DNA from: Saccharomycopsis phalli | Lineage: Eukaryota; Ascomycota; Saccharomycetes; Ascoideales; Saccharomycopsidaceae | DNA: 64,000 nucleotides | Reading direction: 5' to 3' | Assembly: GCA_020342235.1 (NCBI GenBank) | Contig: CP073214.1 | Location: 558,001 to 622,000, forward strand | Part shown: positions 9,572 through 18,554 of the stretch, in pieces | Position numbering within the stretch: position 1 is the stretch's first letter | Layout: each line of letters starts with the position of its first letter | The notes under the pieces: model-generated | Database searches by the model: none | Told to the model about the DNA's origin: nothing | Seen by the model: only the letters and a program-made list of their open reading frames with translations | Made by a program: the position numbers and the translations under genes

Positions 9572-10180
9572 ATGTCTCCAAAGATCGCAATTATCTACTA
9601 TTCTACCTGGGGCCACGTCGCCACCATTGCTAAAGCCGTTCAATCTGGTGTTCAAGCTGCTGGTGGAACCGCTGACTTGTACCAAGTTCCAGAGACCCTT
9701 TCCGAGGAAGTCTTGGGCGCAATGCACGCTAAGCCACAAGACTCGACAATCCCATTTGCTACTACTGAGACTCTTACCAAGTACGATGCTTTCTTGTTCG
9801 GTATCCCAACCAGATACGGTAACTTCCCAGCACAATGGAAGGCTTTCTGGGATGCTACCGGAAAGTTGTGGGCCTCTGGTGCTTTGTACCACAAGTTCGC
9901 TGGTGTTTTCGTTAGTACTGGTACCCCAGGTGGAGGACAAGAAGCTACTATCTTGAACTCTCTCTCTACCTTGGCTCATCATGGTATCATCTACGTTCCA
10001 TTGGGTTACGCCTCTGCTTTTGACAAAATCACCAACTTGGAGGAAGTTCACGGTGGTTCTCCATGGGGTGCTGGTGCCTTTGCTGGTGCAGTTGGTGAGA
10101 GACAACCATCTGAGTTGGAATTGAGTATTGCTAAGATCCAAGGAACTGAATTCTTCAAGGTTGTGTCCAAGTCTAAATAA
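9572..10180 (+). CDS. PST2: Flavodoxin-like NAD(P)H:quinone oxidoreductase (WrbA family)
   Basis: 202 residues of the WrbA/Pst2/Ycp4/Rfs1 family, FMN-dependent two-electron quinone reductases on eisosomes and the plasma membrane that limit oxidative damage. N-terminal FMN phosphate loop YYSTWGHVATIA, then FLFGIPTRYGNFPAQWKAFWD and STLAHHGIIYVPLGY are visible. There is no long lipidated C-terminal extension, so it is Pst2-like rather than Ycp4-like. Which of the Candida PST1/2/3 paralogues it equals is not decidable here. Codon choice is strongly biased (TTG, AAG, GGT), with no CTG seen, implying high expression. The promoter has three AP-1-type sites and a TATA box. Confidence 0.85.
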   Translation: MSPKIAIIYYSTWGHVATIAKAVQSGVQAAGGTADLYQVPETLSEEVLGAMHAKPQDSTIPFATTETLTKYDAFLFGIPTRYGNFPAQWKAFWDATGKLWASGALYHKFAGVFVSTGTPGGGQEATILNSLSTLAHHGIIYVPLGYASAFDKITNLEEVHGGSPWGAGAFAGAVGERQPSELELSIAKIQGTEFFKVVSKSK

Positions 10181-10595
10181 GAATGTATAATTTTATATGG
10201 CTAAATTGATATTATATTGTTATTGATACACGTTAGGAGGGCTGCCATGTTAGTACTCCGGGGAAGAAGTGGATTAAGGCGCCTCTAAAGATATAGGCGA
10301 AAGCTCAATGCCCATTAATTTACATATTTACTAGCTCTAGTCGAAAGTGTTTTATCTCTGTTACAGAAGTTTTCTCTTGACAACAACATAGCAGCACCGT
10401 CCTTAGTCGTAGACGGCAAAGTATCAATCTCCTATGAGAGCCTAATATAGCTATATCCTTAAATAAATATTATTGTTATTGTTATTATTATTAATGATAC
10501 ATGTATGATCGCACAAGCTATTGCCTATAGTGGTCACGTGAATTGCATCTGTTCTGAAATTTTTTTTTTAATACTGGAATACAACATCATAGAAT
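10181..10595. promoter_or_regulatory. 415 bp intergenic region with E-box upstream of ESF1
   Basis: Contains CACGTG at 10535-10540 (within GGTCACGTGAAT), 55 bp upstream of the ESF1 ATG, and a TGAAATTTTTTTT run at about 10555, which resembles the RRPE element of ribosome-biogenesis genes. The rest is AT-rich with an ATT/GTT microsatellite-like run at about 10466-10494. No gene is seen. Confidence 0.5.
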
Positions 10596-12578
10596 ATGGC
10601 CAAGCCAAAAAAGGATACTACTGACGAAAGATTCAGTAATGTCAAACATGATCCTAGATTTCGGCATCCAAAGAGAAAGGATTTAAAGGTCAAGTTGGAT
10701 GATAGATTTAGCAAGTCTGATTTTTCAAACTTCAAAAAGGCCTCGATCGATAGATACGGACGGAAGTTGGCGGATTTAGGATTGGAGGAAAAGGATAGTA
10801 CATTTGATAGATATTTTGAAAAGAATAGTGAGGATGACGAGGACGAGGACGATGAGGATGATGACGAAAATAACGATAACGATGATGAAAATGAGGAGGA
10901 CGATGACGAAGGTGATGACGAAGATGATGACGATAATGATAGAAAAAAGAATTTAGTTGTGTCAAATAAAGAAGACGAAACTTCTGAAGTAATTGACCGT
11001 GCTCGTGGAGAAGGAGTTAGTGATATTGATTCGTCTGATACATCGTCTGATGATGATAGTGATTCTGATGAAGAAGTAGAGTCAGAAGAAGAACTCGCCA
11101 TTGAAGAAGACGAGCCAGAAACGGGTGATCCTGCCTATAGATTAGCGCTTGTTAACATGGATTGGGACAATTTGAGCGCTTTAGATTTAATGGCTACGTT
11201 ATCTAGTTTCACCAAGGGCAAAATCGAGAACATTAAAATATACCCTAGTGAATTTGGTAAAGAGAAGATGGCCAAAGAAGAATCCGAGGGTCCGCTGAGA
11301 GAAATATTTGTCAAAAAGAGTAAAAAGAAGAGGGACGATCTGTCGGATGAGAGCGATCAAGAAATTGACTTGAACGATAAATATGATTTAAACAACGCCA
11401 AGCAAAAGGCTATAGAGCTGTTATATGAAGAGGACAAGGGAGAAGAATACGATTCGAAAAGTTTACGAAAGTACCAATTACAACGATTGAGATATTACTA
11501 TGCTATCATTACCTGTGACACTGTCGGCACTGCTATAAATATTTATAAGCAGTGTGATGGAATGGAATTTGAGGCCACGGCAAACACATTTGATCTACGA
11601 TATGTTCCGGACGATACTGAGTTTGCTGAAGACGATATTAAGGATGAGTGTCATGAAGTGCCTTCCGACTATAGGCCACAATTAAATTTTCAGAGTTCTG
11701 CCTTACAACTGTCTAATGTTAAATTGACTTGGGACGAAACACCTGCAGATCGGTTGAAGTTCGCCACAAAAGCCTTTAGTCAGCGGGAAATTGACGAGAT
11801 GGACTTCAAAGCCTATTTGGCTTCTGATAGTGAGGGTGAAGGCCTGGATCAAGCGGAAGATTCTAAAAACAAGTACAAGCAATTGCTTTTTAGCAGCACC
11901 AATGTGGGAAATAAAAATATCTTTGACGATGCAAAAGATGACGAGGTAGATATGGAAATTACTTTTACGCCTGGACTTGATGAGAGCAAGGCAGAGGAAA
12001 GCGAGAAAGAAGAAAATACGGTAGAGAAGTATAAGCGGAAGGCCAAAGAGAGAAAGAAGGCTAGAATGGATAAAATAAAGGAGGAAAAGAAGAAAAAGAG
12101 CGGCGCCGTCAAAGGAGAAGCCGATGATAATGATAAGTCGGCCAAGTCCAAGGAGGAGTTGGAACTTTTGATGATGGATGAGAATGATGAGCCAAAACAG
12201 AAGCATTTTGACATGAAAGAAATCATCAAGTTAGAGAAACAAAAGAAGAAGAAGAAGAAGCATAATAAATTCAATGCAGATGATGAAATGACACAGGATA
12301 CTTTTGTTCCTGATTTGCAGGATGAGCGATTCAAGGATGTATTTGAAAACGATGAATTTGCCATTGATCCTACTAGTGCTGAGTTTAAAAAGACGCCAAC
12401 CATGATGAAGATAATGGATGAGAGAAACAAGCATATGAAAGATGGTAAGAAAGATGGTAAGAAATATGGTAAGAAAAATGGTAAGAAAGATGGTAAGAAA
12501 GATGGTAAGAAGGAAACCACTAAAAAACGATCACTGCAGTCACAGGATAGAAAAGCTTACAAGAAGAGTAAGAAGTAG
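10596..12578 (+). CDS. ESF1: Nucleolar 18S rRNA-processing factor
   Basis: 660 residues. The N-terminal TTDERFSNVKHDPRFRHPKR and VKLDDRFSKSDF are family signatures. Then comes a long Asp/Glu tract (about 75-175), a conserved core (PAYRLALVNMDWDNLSALDL; LRKYQLQRLRYYYAI) and a C-terminal NUC153-type block, FVPDLQDERFKDVFENDEFA, with TSAEFKKTPTM, followed by a basic tail. Esf1 (628 aa in S. cerevisiae) acts in the 90S pre-ribosome for early 18S processing. The C-terminus holds a 12 bp tandem repeat. Upstream CACGTG and RRPE-like elements fit a ribosome-biogenesis regulon. Confidence 0.9.
   Translation: MAKPKKDTTDERFSNVKHDPRFRHPKRKDLKVKLDDRFSKSDFSNFKKASIDRYGRKLADLGLEEKDSTFDRYFEKNSEDDEDEDDEDDDENNDNDDENEEDDDEGDDEDDDDNDRKKNLVVSNKEDETSEVIDRARGEGVSDIDSSDTSSDDDSDSDEEVESEEELAIEEDEPETGDPAYRLALVNMDWDNLSALDLMATLSSFTKGKIENIKIYPSEFGKEKMAKEESEGPLREIFVKKSKKKRDDLSDESDQEIDLNDKYDLNNAKQKAIELLYEEDKGEEYDSKSLRKYQLQRLRYYYAIITCDTVGTAINIYKQCDGMEFEATANTFDLRYVPDDTEFAEDDIKDECHEVPSDYRPQLNFQSSALQLSNVKLTWDETPADRLKFATKAFSQREIDEMDFKAYLASDSEGEGLDQAEDSKNKYKQLLFSSTNVGNKNIFDDAKDDEVDMEITFTPGLDESKAEESEKEENTVEKYKRKAKERKKARMDKIKEEKKKKSGAVKGEADDNDKSAKSKEELELLMMDENDEPKQKHFDMKEIIKLEKQKKKKKKHNKFNADDEMTQDTFVPDLQDERFKDVFENDEFAIDPTSAEFKKTPTMMKIMDERNKHMKDGKKDGKKYGKKNGKKDGKKDGKKETTKKRSLQSQDRKAYKKSKK
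12441..12512 (+). repeat. Six-copy 12 bp tandem repeat inside ESF1
   Basis: Unit GATGGTAAGAAA, six copies in 72 bp with single-base variants (TATGGTAAGAAA, AATGGTAAGAAA). It encodes repeated (D/Y/N)GKK and lengthens the basic C-terminal tail. Likely length-variable between strains. Confidence 0.85.
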
Positions 12579-12680
12579 TTTAGCGCTATATTATATATAA
12601 TTCAGAGACATAGTGTATTACATTCGCCATCGCACATAACCTGTACTATATTTTGCAGAGCTGTATAACATAAACATATC

Positions 12681-14387
12681 ATGAGCGAGTCAATATTAAG
12701 TAGAATATTAGAGAATTTAAACGATTCTAAAGCAGTGGATAAAGTAACTTCGAAAGATCGGGTGATACATTTTTACGGCGCTAATTCGTCATTTTTATTC
12801 GAACTTTTAAAGTATGTCGAAGACTGGCGATATAATCAATTCAAGTTGAGCAAGAAATTGGTAGACGCAAAACTAGAAGAATGGCAGAGCGGTAATCACT
12901 GGCTCAATTTCCCCATTTATGGAACTTCTCCAAAGTTTAACAATACATTTGACTGTGAATTGATTAATAAGCAGCAGTTTGAGACCTTGAATCCGATTAC
13001 TGATACATTGAAGTTCAGGTTATCTGAAAGCAGTGACGTTGAAATTGCAGGAAGGGAAATAAAGGATGTCTCCGATATTATTGGTCCGACGAAACGTAAT
13101 GGAATTTTCGTTAATGTCAATGGGACTATCAACACACTTGCGTGGTTAAATCAGGATGAGAATTACCGAGGACAGGATCACTATTTGTGTGTTGGCACGG
13201 TAAATAAGACTGATATTTTGGATAAAGACTTGTCGGTATTCAAGTTTGACTTCGACAAGGACTATGTCTCTTTTCTTAATATGTATAAAGTCACCAAGGG
13301 TGAGCAGAGGAAGACTGTGGATTTGAGCCAGATATGGGTGTTTAAAGGATACGGACCAATTGTAGCGATGCAGACGCTTGCTGTGAAAGGAGATGGAACT
13401 TCCAGCATCATTGGGATATTATTTTCTGACGGCGTGATAAGATTCTACCCTATCCAATTCTCCGAGGGAGTGAAGTATTTGGTTGCCAAGACATGTCTAA
13501 CAGAGGTGCGACTACATGGTCCCCATCGTATTACGGCTTTTGATTATTTTGACTCGAAAACTGTTTTGGTGGGGTCCAATACTGGGTATGTAGCTGAATT
13601 TGACTTGGAAGACGTGAGTGTGCCCAACTTTTTCATTCGGAAGCACACTGGGTTGGTTAAAAGGGTTATTGCCGTACCAGAAGTAAAGTCGTACTCGGGT
13701 AAATTTATTTTAAGCGTGGGATACGACGGATATATCATAACGACAGAGAGGAGCGATTTGCTGAATGCTAATATTTCGAGGTCCAGAAGGTTGGGCTCGT
13801 TAAATTCGCTCATTGGGTATTTCCGACCTCTACATGCAATCACATTCACATACTACAACCATGTGAAGGTATTTGGCATACGGGCGCTCAAGCATCTGCC
13901 AATGAATGTTACCAGACATATAAACCACACTACTATATGCTCGATGGCCACTTCTAGATATCACCCGTTTATACTTAGTGCCGGTGCTAATGGAGAACTT
14001 CTCGTGAATAATGGAGTCGACTCGATTGTGTTGCCCAGCCGAAAGCCTGCGGAAGTTTACAAGCAAATAAAAGTATGGCTGTTTGAGTATAGTCCTGATC
14101 TTGGTGCTTACAAGTTAGATGGTACTATTTCATTGCGTGATACAATTGAAAGAAGTGGCAAGAAGAAGAAGCCTAGTGTAAAGAAACTGGCAAAGTCGCA
14201 GGGTAATATAAGCCTGATAGATGAAGTGGCCGATGACGGGAGTTTTACTGTGAAAAAGCCTATAATATTTCCTAGTGAAGTACAGATCAATAACATTCAG
14301 TGGTGTGAGAATGTGAATGGGTTCAACTACTATGCATTCTCCTTGGTGAACGATTTGGTGGTTATAGATGAGATTGATACTATTTAG
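12681..14387 (+). CDS. TFC6: Probable TFIIIC subunit (tau91-like, WD40 repeats)
   Basis: 568 residues. The N-terminal ~120 residues are polar; from about residue 150 there are WD40-like beta segments (LAWLNQDEN, IIGILFSDGVIRFYPIQ, ITAFDYFDSKTVLVGSNTGYVAEFDL, GKFILSVGYDGYII). The arrangement and weak similarity suggest Tfc6/tau91, the TFIIIC subunit that works with Tfc3 at B-box DNA of tRNA genes. A lysine-rich loop lies near residue 495 (GKKKKPSVKK). The gene follows ESF1 by 102 bp in the same orientation. I am confident of the WD40-type fold and less so of the exact orthologue, because yeast WD40 subunits diverge quickly. Confidence 0.6.
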   Translation: MSESILSRILENLNDSKAVDKVTSKDRVIHFYGANSSFLFELLKYVEDWRYNQFKLSKKLVDAKLEEWQSGNHWLNFPIYGTSPKFNNTFDCELINKQQFETLNPITDTLKFRLSESSDVEIAGREIKDVSDIIGPTKRNGIFVNVNGTINTLAWLNQDENYRGQDHYLCVGTVNKTDILDKDLSVFKFDFDKDYVSFLNMYKVTKGEQRKTVDLSQIWVFKGYGPIVAMQTLAVKGDGTSSIIGILFSDGVIRFYPIQFSEGVKYLVAKTCLTEVRLHGPHRITAFDYFDSKTVLVGSNTGYVAEFDLEDVSVPNFFIRKHTGLVKRVIAVPEVKSYSGKFILSVGYDGYIITTERSDLLNANISRSRRLGSLNSLIGYFRPLHAITFTYYNHVKVFGIRALKHLPMNVTRHINHTTICSMATSRYHPFILSAGANGELLVNNGVDSIVLPSRKPAEVYKQIKVWLFEYSPDLGAYKLDGTISLRDTIERSGKKKKPSVKKLAKSQGNISLIDEVADDGSFTVKKPIIFPSEVQINNIQWCENVNGFNYYAFSLVNDLVVIDEIDTI

Positions 14388-14436
14388 TATATATTAGTCG
14401 CCCTTTAAAAAAAATTACTGGCAAAATTATGGCAGT

Positions 14437-15075
14437 CTATACCACTTTCTCCTTGATGAAAAATGACTGTAAATGTTTCGCTTGCCAAAAGCCAATGGCT
14501 AAAAGCAAGAATAGCTGTAGCAAAGTAAATCTCACCAATCTAACATTGGTCGATTCGCTCTGATCTCTGAAACTCGCTTCTCGCTCTCTGATATTACTAT
14601 GTTCCCTCTTCACCTCTTCAGTCTTATCTTCCAACTCATTAAGCTTAAACAACAACCACCCAACCTGGTCTATTTTCTTTGTATCCACAGAAGCTGCTTT
14701 TCCTATAATAACATCAAGAAACACTCGTATCTTCTGGTCTGGTCGCCTACTGTAACTCGGTATGAAACAAAACTTGTGCTCACCGGTATCCAAAGAAGTG
14801 AAGGTCAAATCTCCTTCAGGGCCGGATTTCTGTGACATCACGACATGATCTCTATCAAATGTTTCGTCGACCGTCAACTCAAACGTCAAATCACCAGGTT
14901 TTACGTATTGTTCAACGGTTTCGTCATAAATAGCAGCATCAAATCTCGCTACGACCAATGTATCCAAGGGAAGTTCTTCAAAAAAACATCTCTTCTGGCC
15001 ATGCTTTACATAAAAATGTAAGGCAAAGATCAGATTTATCAAATAAACCAACACGAGAATTTTCTGTGGGATCAT
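14437..15075 (-). CDS. p24-family cargo receptor (ERP1/5/6 type)
   Basis: 212 residues from the ATG at 15075. Signal peptide (IPQKILVLVYLINLIFALHF), GOLD domain with the two conserved cysteines (KRCFFEEL and HKFCFIPS), a coiled region (about 135-175), one C-terminal membrane segment (LVRFTLLQLFLLLAIGFW) and a cytosolic tail ending KEKVV, a KxKxx COPI retrieval signal. p24 proteins cycle between ER and Golgi and sort GPI-anchored cargo. CFFEELPxDTLVV is characteristic of the Erp1/5/6 (p24 alpha) branch. Five codons upstream remain open without an ATG, so 15075 is taken as the start. It is convergent with TFC6 (49 bp). Confidence 0.85.
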   Translation of the reverse strand: MIPQKILVLVYLINLIFALHFYVKHGQKRCFFEELPLDTLVVARFDAAIYDETVEQYVKPGDLTFELTVDETFDRDHVVMSQKSGPEGDLTFTSLDTGEHKFCFIPSYSRRPDQKIRVFLDVIIGKAASVDTKKIDQVGWLLFKLNELEDKTEEVKREHSNIREREASFRDQSESTNVRLVRFTLLQLFLLLAIGFWQAKHLQSFFIKEKVV

Positions 15076-15249
15076 CTGCGCTTCTTCCACAGGTGTGCAA
15101 AACGATGGTAGTTATGGTGGGACTTACCCTATATACGGCTGTATGAAGCCACACATTGCAGGGTCTTGGGGTGGCAGTTACTAGTTTGGCGAGGTATATT
15201 AAATTTAATAGAGCAAGGGACTATACATTAAAGATCTATGATGGGATAT

Positions 15250-16053
15250 TCACCAGTTCTGAGACCCGGATGTTATGCTCAATTGTTGCATTTGACATAA
15301 GACATTGTCAAGTTTATCATCCAATGCACCATTGGCAAATTCTGATCGCGAGCCATCAGGGAGATGAGCTTGGAGTGAATTTAGTTTCAAATAGTTATCG
15401 TTACAGTACTTTATTTGTATTTTGACAAATGCTTCGAGGCATGGCTCCAAATAATCGACCCTCAAGTTTATTAGCTTTGGGATATCTTCCTTAATTTGGT
15501 CATTTAGAGTATGATACATTTTTTCTACTGAATATAGTTCACTAACAAGTTTCTGGTTAGATTTGCCTTGCTTTTCCTCCTGTGATAATTTACTGATTTT
15601 GTTTCTCATAATGTCATACTGATTCTTTTGTCTATTTCGCTTGGTGATGGATTCATTGACATCCGCAAGGTAGTTTAAGAAACTGGATATTGGTCCCAAT
15701 ACAGTCTCTCTATACTGTTGATCAATGCTGACTGTGACAGCTTCATGTGCCTCTGTTACTGCCTTTACATAATGGTGAAGTACTGGAGGCTTTTCAGAAC
15801 TTGCATTATCATCGCTAATATAGTACGCGTTTAATGTATCAACGATTTGCCGGTGAGAGTGCTCGGATTTTCTTAGATGGTCCAAATAGCACTTTGCCTG
15901 TTTCTGAAGATAAATTGCCTTTGATTGTAGAGCTAGGTAATTCTTTTTCTCCAGTTCAAATTGCTCGTCTATTGTCTTGTCAATATACCCAATCTTGAGC
16001 ATAATATTGGTTCCAGCTCGCGTGAAAGACTTTTTGACGTTTTCCCAGGGCAT
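15250..16053 (-). CDS. BAR-domain protein of the Rvs161 type, possibly RVS162
   Basis: 267 residues, all BAR domain, with no SH3 (which excludes Rvs167). Family landmarks: MPWENVKKSFTRAG at the N-terminus, RETVLGPISSFLNYL, PKLINLRVDYLEPCLEAFVKIQIKYC and FANGALDDKLDNVL near the end. Rvs161 (265 aa) forms a heterodimer with Rvs167 that tubulates membrane at endocytic sites. Similarity to Rvs161 looks modest for a normally well-conserved protein, so this may be the divergent paralogue known as RVS162 in Candida. A tree with both paralogues would decide. Start ATG at 16053. Confidence 0.8.
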   Translation of the reverse strand: MPWENVKKSFTRAGTNIMLKIGYIDKTIDEQFELEKKNYLALQSKAIYLQKQAKCYLDHLRKSEHSHRQIVDTLNAYYISDDNASSEKPPVLHHYVKAVTEAHEAVTVSIDQQYRETVLGPISSFLNYLADVNESITKRNRQKNQYDIMRNKISKLSQEEKQGKSNQKLVSELYSVEKMYHTLNDQIKEDIPKLINLRVDYLEPCLEAFVKIQIKYCNDNYLKLNSLQAHLPDGSRSEFANGALDDKLDNVLCQMQQLSITSGSQNW

Positions 16054-16402
16054 TTAACTTGCCCTTGGATTGTAATTGATTGTTCTTTTATAGTGACAGT
16101 CCTTATAATCCACAAACAACTGAGATTAATGCAGATGCATGAAACTACATGACAAGCATCAAGTGCTGTATAGGTACAAAACATATAAAAATATTGTTTT
16201 CAATTGTAAAATAAGTAGAATTATTAAGTGAGGCTGGCATTCCCCAACAGGTCAGCTGTTTAGGGGCAGTACCGGAATAGGCATTTAGCCAAGAACCAGC
16301 TCCGCCGCGTATGAATGATCACCAGAAAGGAAACGGTGTTACCTGATCGGCTGACCAAAATTTTATAAAAACACAACCAGTTTTGTTTCTAAAATCAATC
16401 AA
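16054..16402. promoter_or_regulatory. 349 bp divergent region, BAR gene / CYSTM gene
   Basis: Between two divergent starts. It contains one STRE-like TTAGGGGC at about 16260, near the CYSTM gene, and a TATAAAA at about 16369. STREs fit the stress association of CYSTM proteins. Nothing else is recognised. Confidence 0.4.
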
Positions 16403-16705
16403 ATGTCTGATCGAAAAGGTAGTGCAAACGATTTCTACAACAGTGGTCCTCAACAACAATATCAGGCTCCACCACCACAACAAGCCTACTATGGACCTCC
16501 TGGTGGCCAAACTGATAGAGGCTTCGGAGGTGGCGGGTATCAACAACCATACTACGGACCACCTCCAGGACAGCAGCAAGGTTATTATCAACAACAGCAA
16601 CAGCCAATTTATGTCCAGCAGCAAAAGAGTAGTAATAATGACACCTGTTTAGCGGTGTTGTTCGGTACTTGTGCTGCCTGTTGCTGTTTGGAGCTTTTAT
16701 TCTAG
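16403..16705 (+). CDS. CYSTM-family tail-anchored protein with XYGPP repeats
   Basis: 100 residues. The N-terminal ~75 residues are Gln/Pro/Gly/Tyr-rich with QAYYGPPGG, QQPYYGPPPGQ and QQQGYYQQQQQ repeats. The last 25 residues are a cysteine-rich membrane module (CLAVLFGTCAACCCLELLF). This is the CYSTM layout of S. cerevisiae YDL012C and relatives, linked to stress and metal tolerance at the plasma membrane. The ATG at 16403 is preceded by a TATAAAA box about 30 bp upstream. No paralogue is visible in the window. Confidence 0.8.
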   Translation: MSDRKGSANDFYNSGPQQQYQAPPPQQAYYGPPGGQTDRGFGGGGYQQPYYGPPPGQQQGYYQQQQQPIYVQQQKSSNNDTCLAVLFGTCAACCCLELLF

Positions 16706-17155
16706 TGGCAAGCATCCTTATTTATACACTGGATATGTTGGATTTCTATATCTATTTGATTCATTGAAGGAGTTTCTTTCTTTTTTAGCTGGATACCATC
16801 TCATTCTTGCACAGTGTCAAGGAGTAATTTCACCACTAGTCTACAAACCCATGAATTTTAAGCTGCTTAAATATCAATTCAAACTTTAATGAATAAATTA
16901 ATATGTATTTTGTTTTAATCTGCATTTGTAGTTTTATGAAATATTATTATCAACGGTGTTATGGTCATCCGTATCACAGATGTGTCACATTTGTTATACC
17001 GAAACTCAATTTTCACATTCAAAGAATGATAGAATATTACAATGACATTGAAATTTTTTCCCTGTTTATAAACTAGTATTGTCATAATATAGTAACTAGA
17101 ATACGAGTTAATAAAGCTAAAATATAGTCCCTCGAGAAAATAGATAGAAAGTCGA

Positions 17156-17179
17156 CCTATTTATACTTTTGTAAATAGG
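17156..17179. repeat. Hairpin: 8 bp perfect inverted repeat, 8 nt loop
   Basis: CCTATTTA at 17156-17163 and TAAATAGG at 17172-17179. Lies 21 bp before a much stronger hairpin. Confidence 0.7.
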
Positions 17180-17200
17180 ACTGCTCGTTTGGATCTTTAT

Positions 17201-17246
17201 CCTGGTAATAAGAGCTTTCCCCACATGGTCATCTCTTATTACCAGG
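17201..17246. repeat. Hairpin: 14 bp perfect inverted repeat, 18 nt loop
   Basis: CCTGGTAATAAGAG at 17201-17214 pairs perfectly with CTCTTATTACCAGG at 17233-17246. The loop is 17215-17232. No flanking target-site duplication was found that would mark a small transposon. Could be a structured RNA element or a protein-binding palindrome. Confidence 0.8.
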
Positions 17247-18554
17247 TATGGAATAGTCTGAAGACGATAGAAAGGAAAAGGGCAAGGATAGAGAGCTAAT
17301 AAGTAGAACTACGATTTACTCTGTTTCAGTTGTAGTTTTATTTTTGCCTTGCATATCATAATGTATGTGTACCTGAACTGACTTTGCAACTAAAGCAACC
17401 TGTTATTAAAAATGTGACCTTACAAAACCCATTCCTATAAATAATCAATAGCAATTAAAACTATTGTACCGTCAAAATATTTTAAAATTCTTTGAAAGAT
17501 TTTGCAGCTTATACAAACGCGGCTGAGCGAAAAATCTCTATGTGTATATGGGCGCAGTGAAAAGCCCATATAATAGTTGTATATATGATACTGATTATAT
17601 TTATGTACAATACAGAGTCAATATTCCTTAGATAAAGTTCTGGACGGTGACGTCAGGTAAATGGGCTTTGAATCTGGCCGTACAGTAAAGATTCATCATG
17701 TATACGGTATATTGATTCATCATGATTTCAGCACTCATAAACTTTATATGCTTAATTATTTAAATTTATTTTTATATATAGTGAAAATATTGTTTCCGGG
17801 AACGCGGTGGTTCCACATGTATATCTTCACTCAGGAACATCCTACGGCTGCGTTCTCGGAAGAAAACCCTTTATAACACAGTAGCTATTGGCATTGAAAA
17901 CTTCAGTGGGGCCTGTAATGTAAACTAGGTTATTCAATAAATATGACATGTCTCTCCCGTGTATTTTGGGACGCTGATTCTCATGGTGGAGGCACTATTT
18001 TCCACGGGCTTTGTTAGAAATGCTTCTAGTAAATACCCATGGGACATAGTGAATTATATAGTGTTGCTAGTTCAGATGACTTTAATAAAAGGGGTTTGTT
18101 TATGTGCTTGTTTATAATGTATAGGTATATGTTTTGTTAAAAACCCAACAATAGACTTACAACATTCTCGTCAACGTCTGCCCAACTATATTTAGCCGCT
18201 ACGCCTCGAGAACGTCTTAAACAATACATTCGATAAACACTATTGTTTAAATACTTCCAGATTGGTGACAATGCCATATAGGCTGTTTTATCTGGATGGA
18301 ATGTGGTTGGTTTTGTCTTACTCTTGGAATCTACCAGCAATGTGTGGTTGCTGTGGTTGCGTCACAACATTGTTAAATTAAAAATGATGATAAACGTATT
18401 ATAAAAAGAGCAAATAAAGAACAAATCTAGTTAGAAATATGAAAGGCAAATTTCAAGAATAAAGATGGGGATGATTCATATAAATATAAGTTTGTGGCGG
18501 AGTTGAAGTTCGTGTGCAGGTTTTATTCAAGAGGAAATTGTATGATAAGATCGT

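Larger units (their letters stand above)
16706..18554. other. 1.85 kb gene-free region with two hairpins and an orphan exon-like ORF
   Basis: The longest stretch without a supported gene. It holds a pair of hairpins (17156-17179 and 17201-17246, listed separately), two copies of GATTCATCATG (17690-17700 and 17714-17724), and a minus-strand open stretch near 18160-18340 that ends at a GTAAGT. No tRNA, no SRP, RNase P/MRP or U-snRNA signature was recognised. The neighbours are a plus-strand 3' end and a minus-strand 3' end (RAX1), so no promoter is required here. That makes a non-coding transcript or a lost gene plausible. Confidence 0.5.

Noticed and set aside
9455-10141. 228-codon open frame antisense to the flavodoxin gene
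   Set aside because: Mirror of a codon-biased gene. No domain, and it covers the promoter elements of the real gene.
10568-11101. Serine-rich minus-strand ORF opposite the acidic part of ESF1
   Set aside because: Low-complexity Asp/Glu codons read as Ser on the other strand. No independent support.
12917-13135. Assorted 60-110 codon ORFs in other frames of TFC6, AFI1-like, ARO80-like and carrier genes
   Set aside because: All lie inside confidently assigned genes, most begin at non-ATG codons, and none shows domains.
17905-17925. GCCTGTAATG resembling the SRP RNA Alu-domain UGUAA motif
   Set aside because: No GNAR tetraloop helix 8 or other SRP RNA elements follow within a sensible distance.
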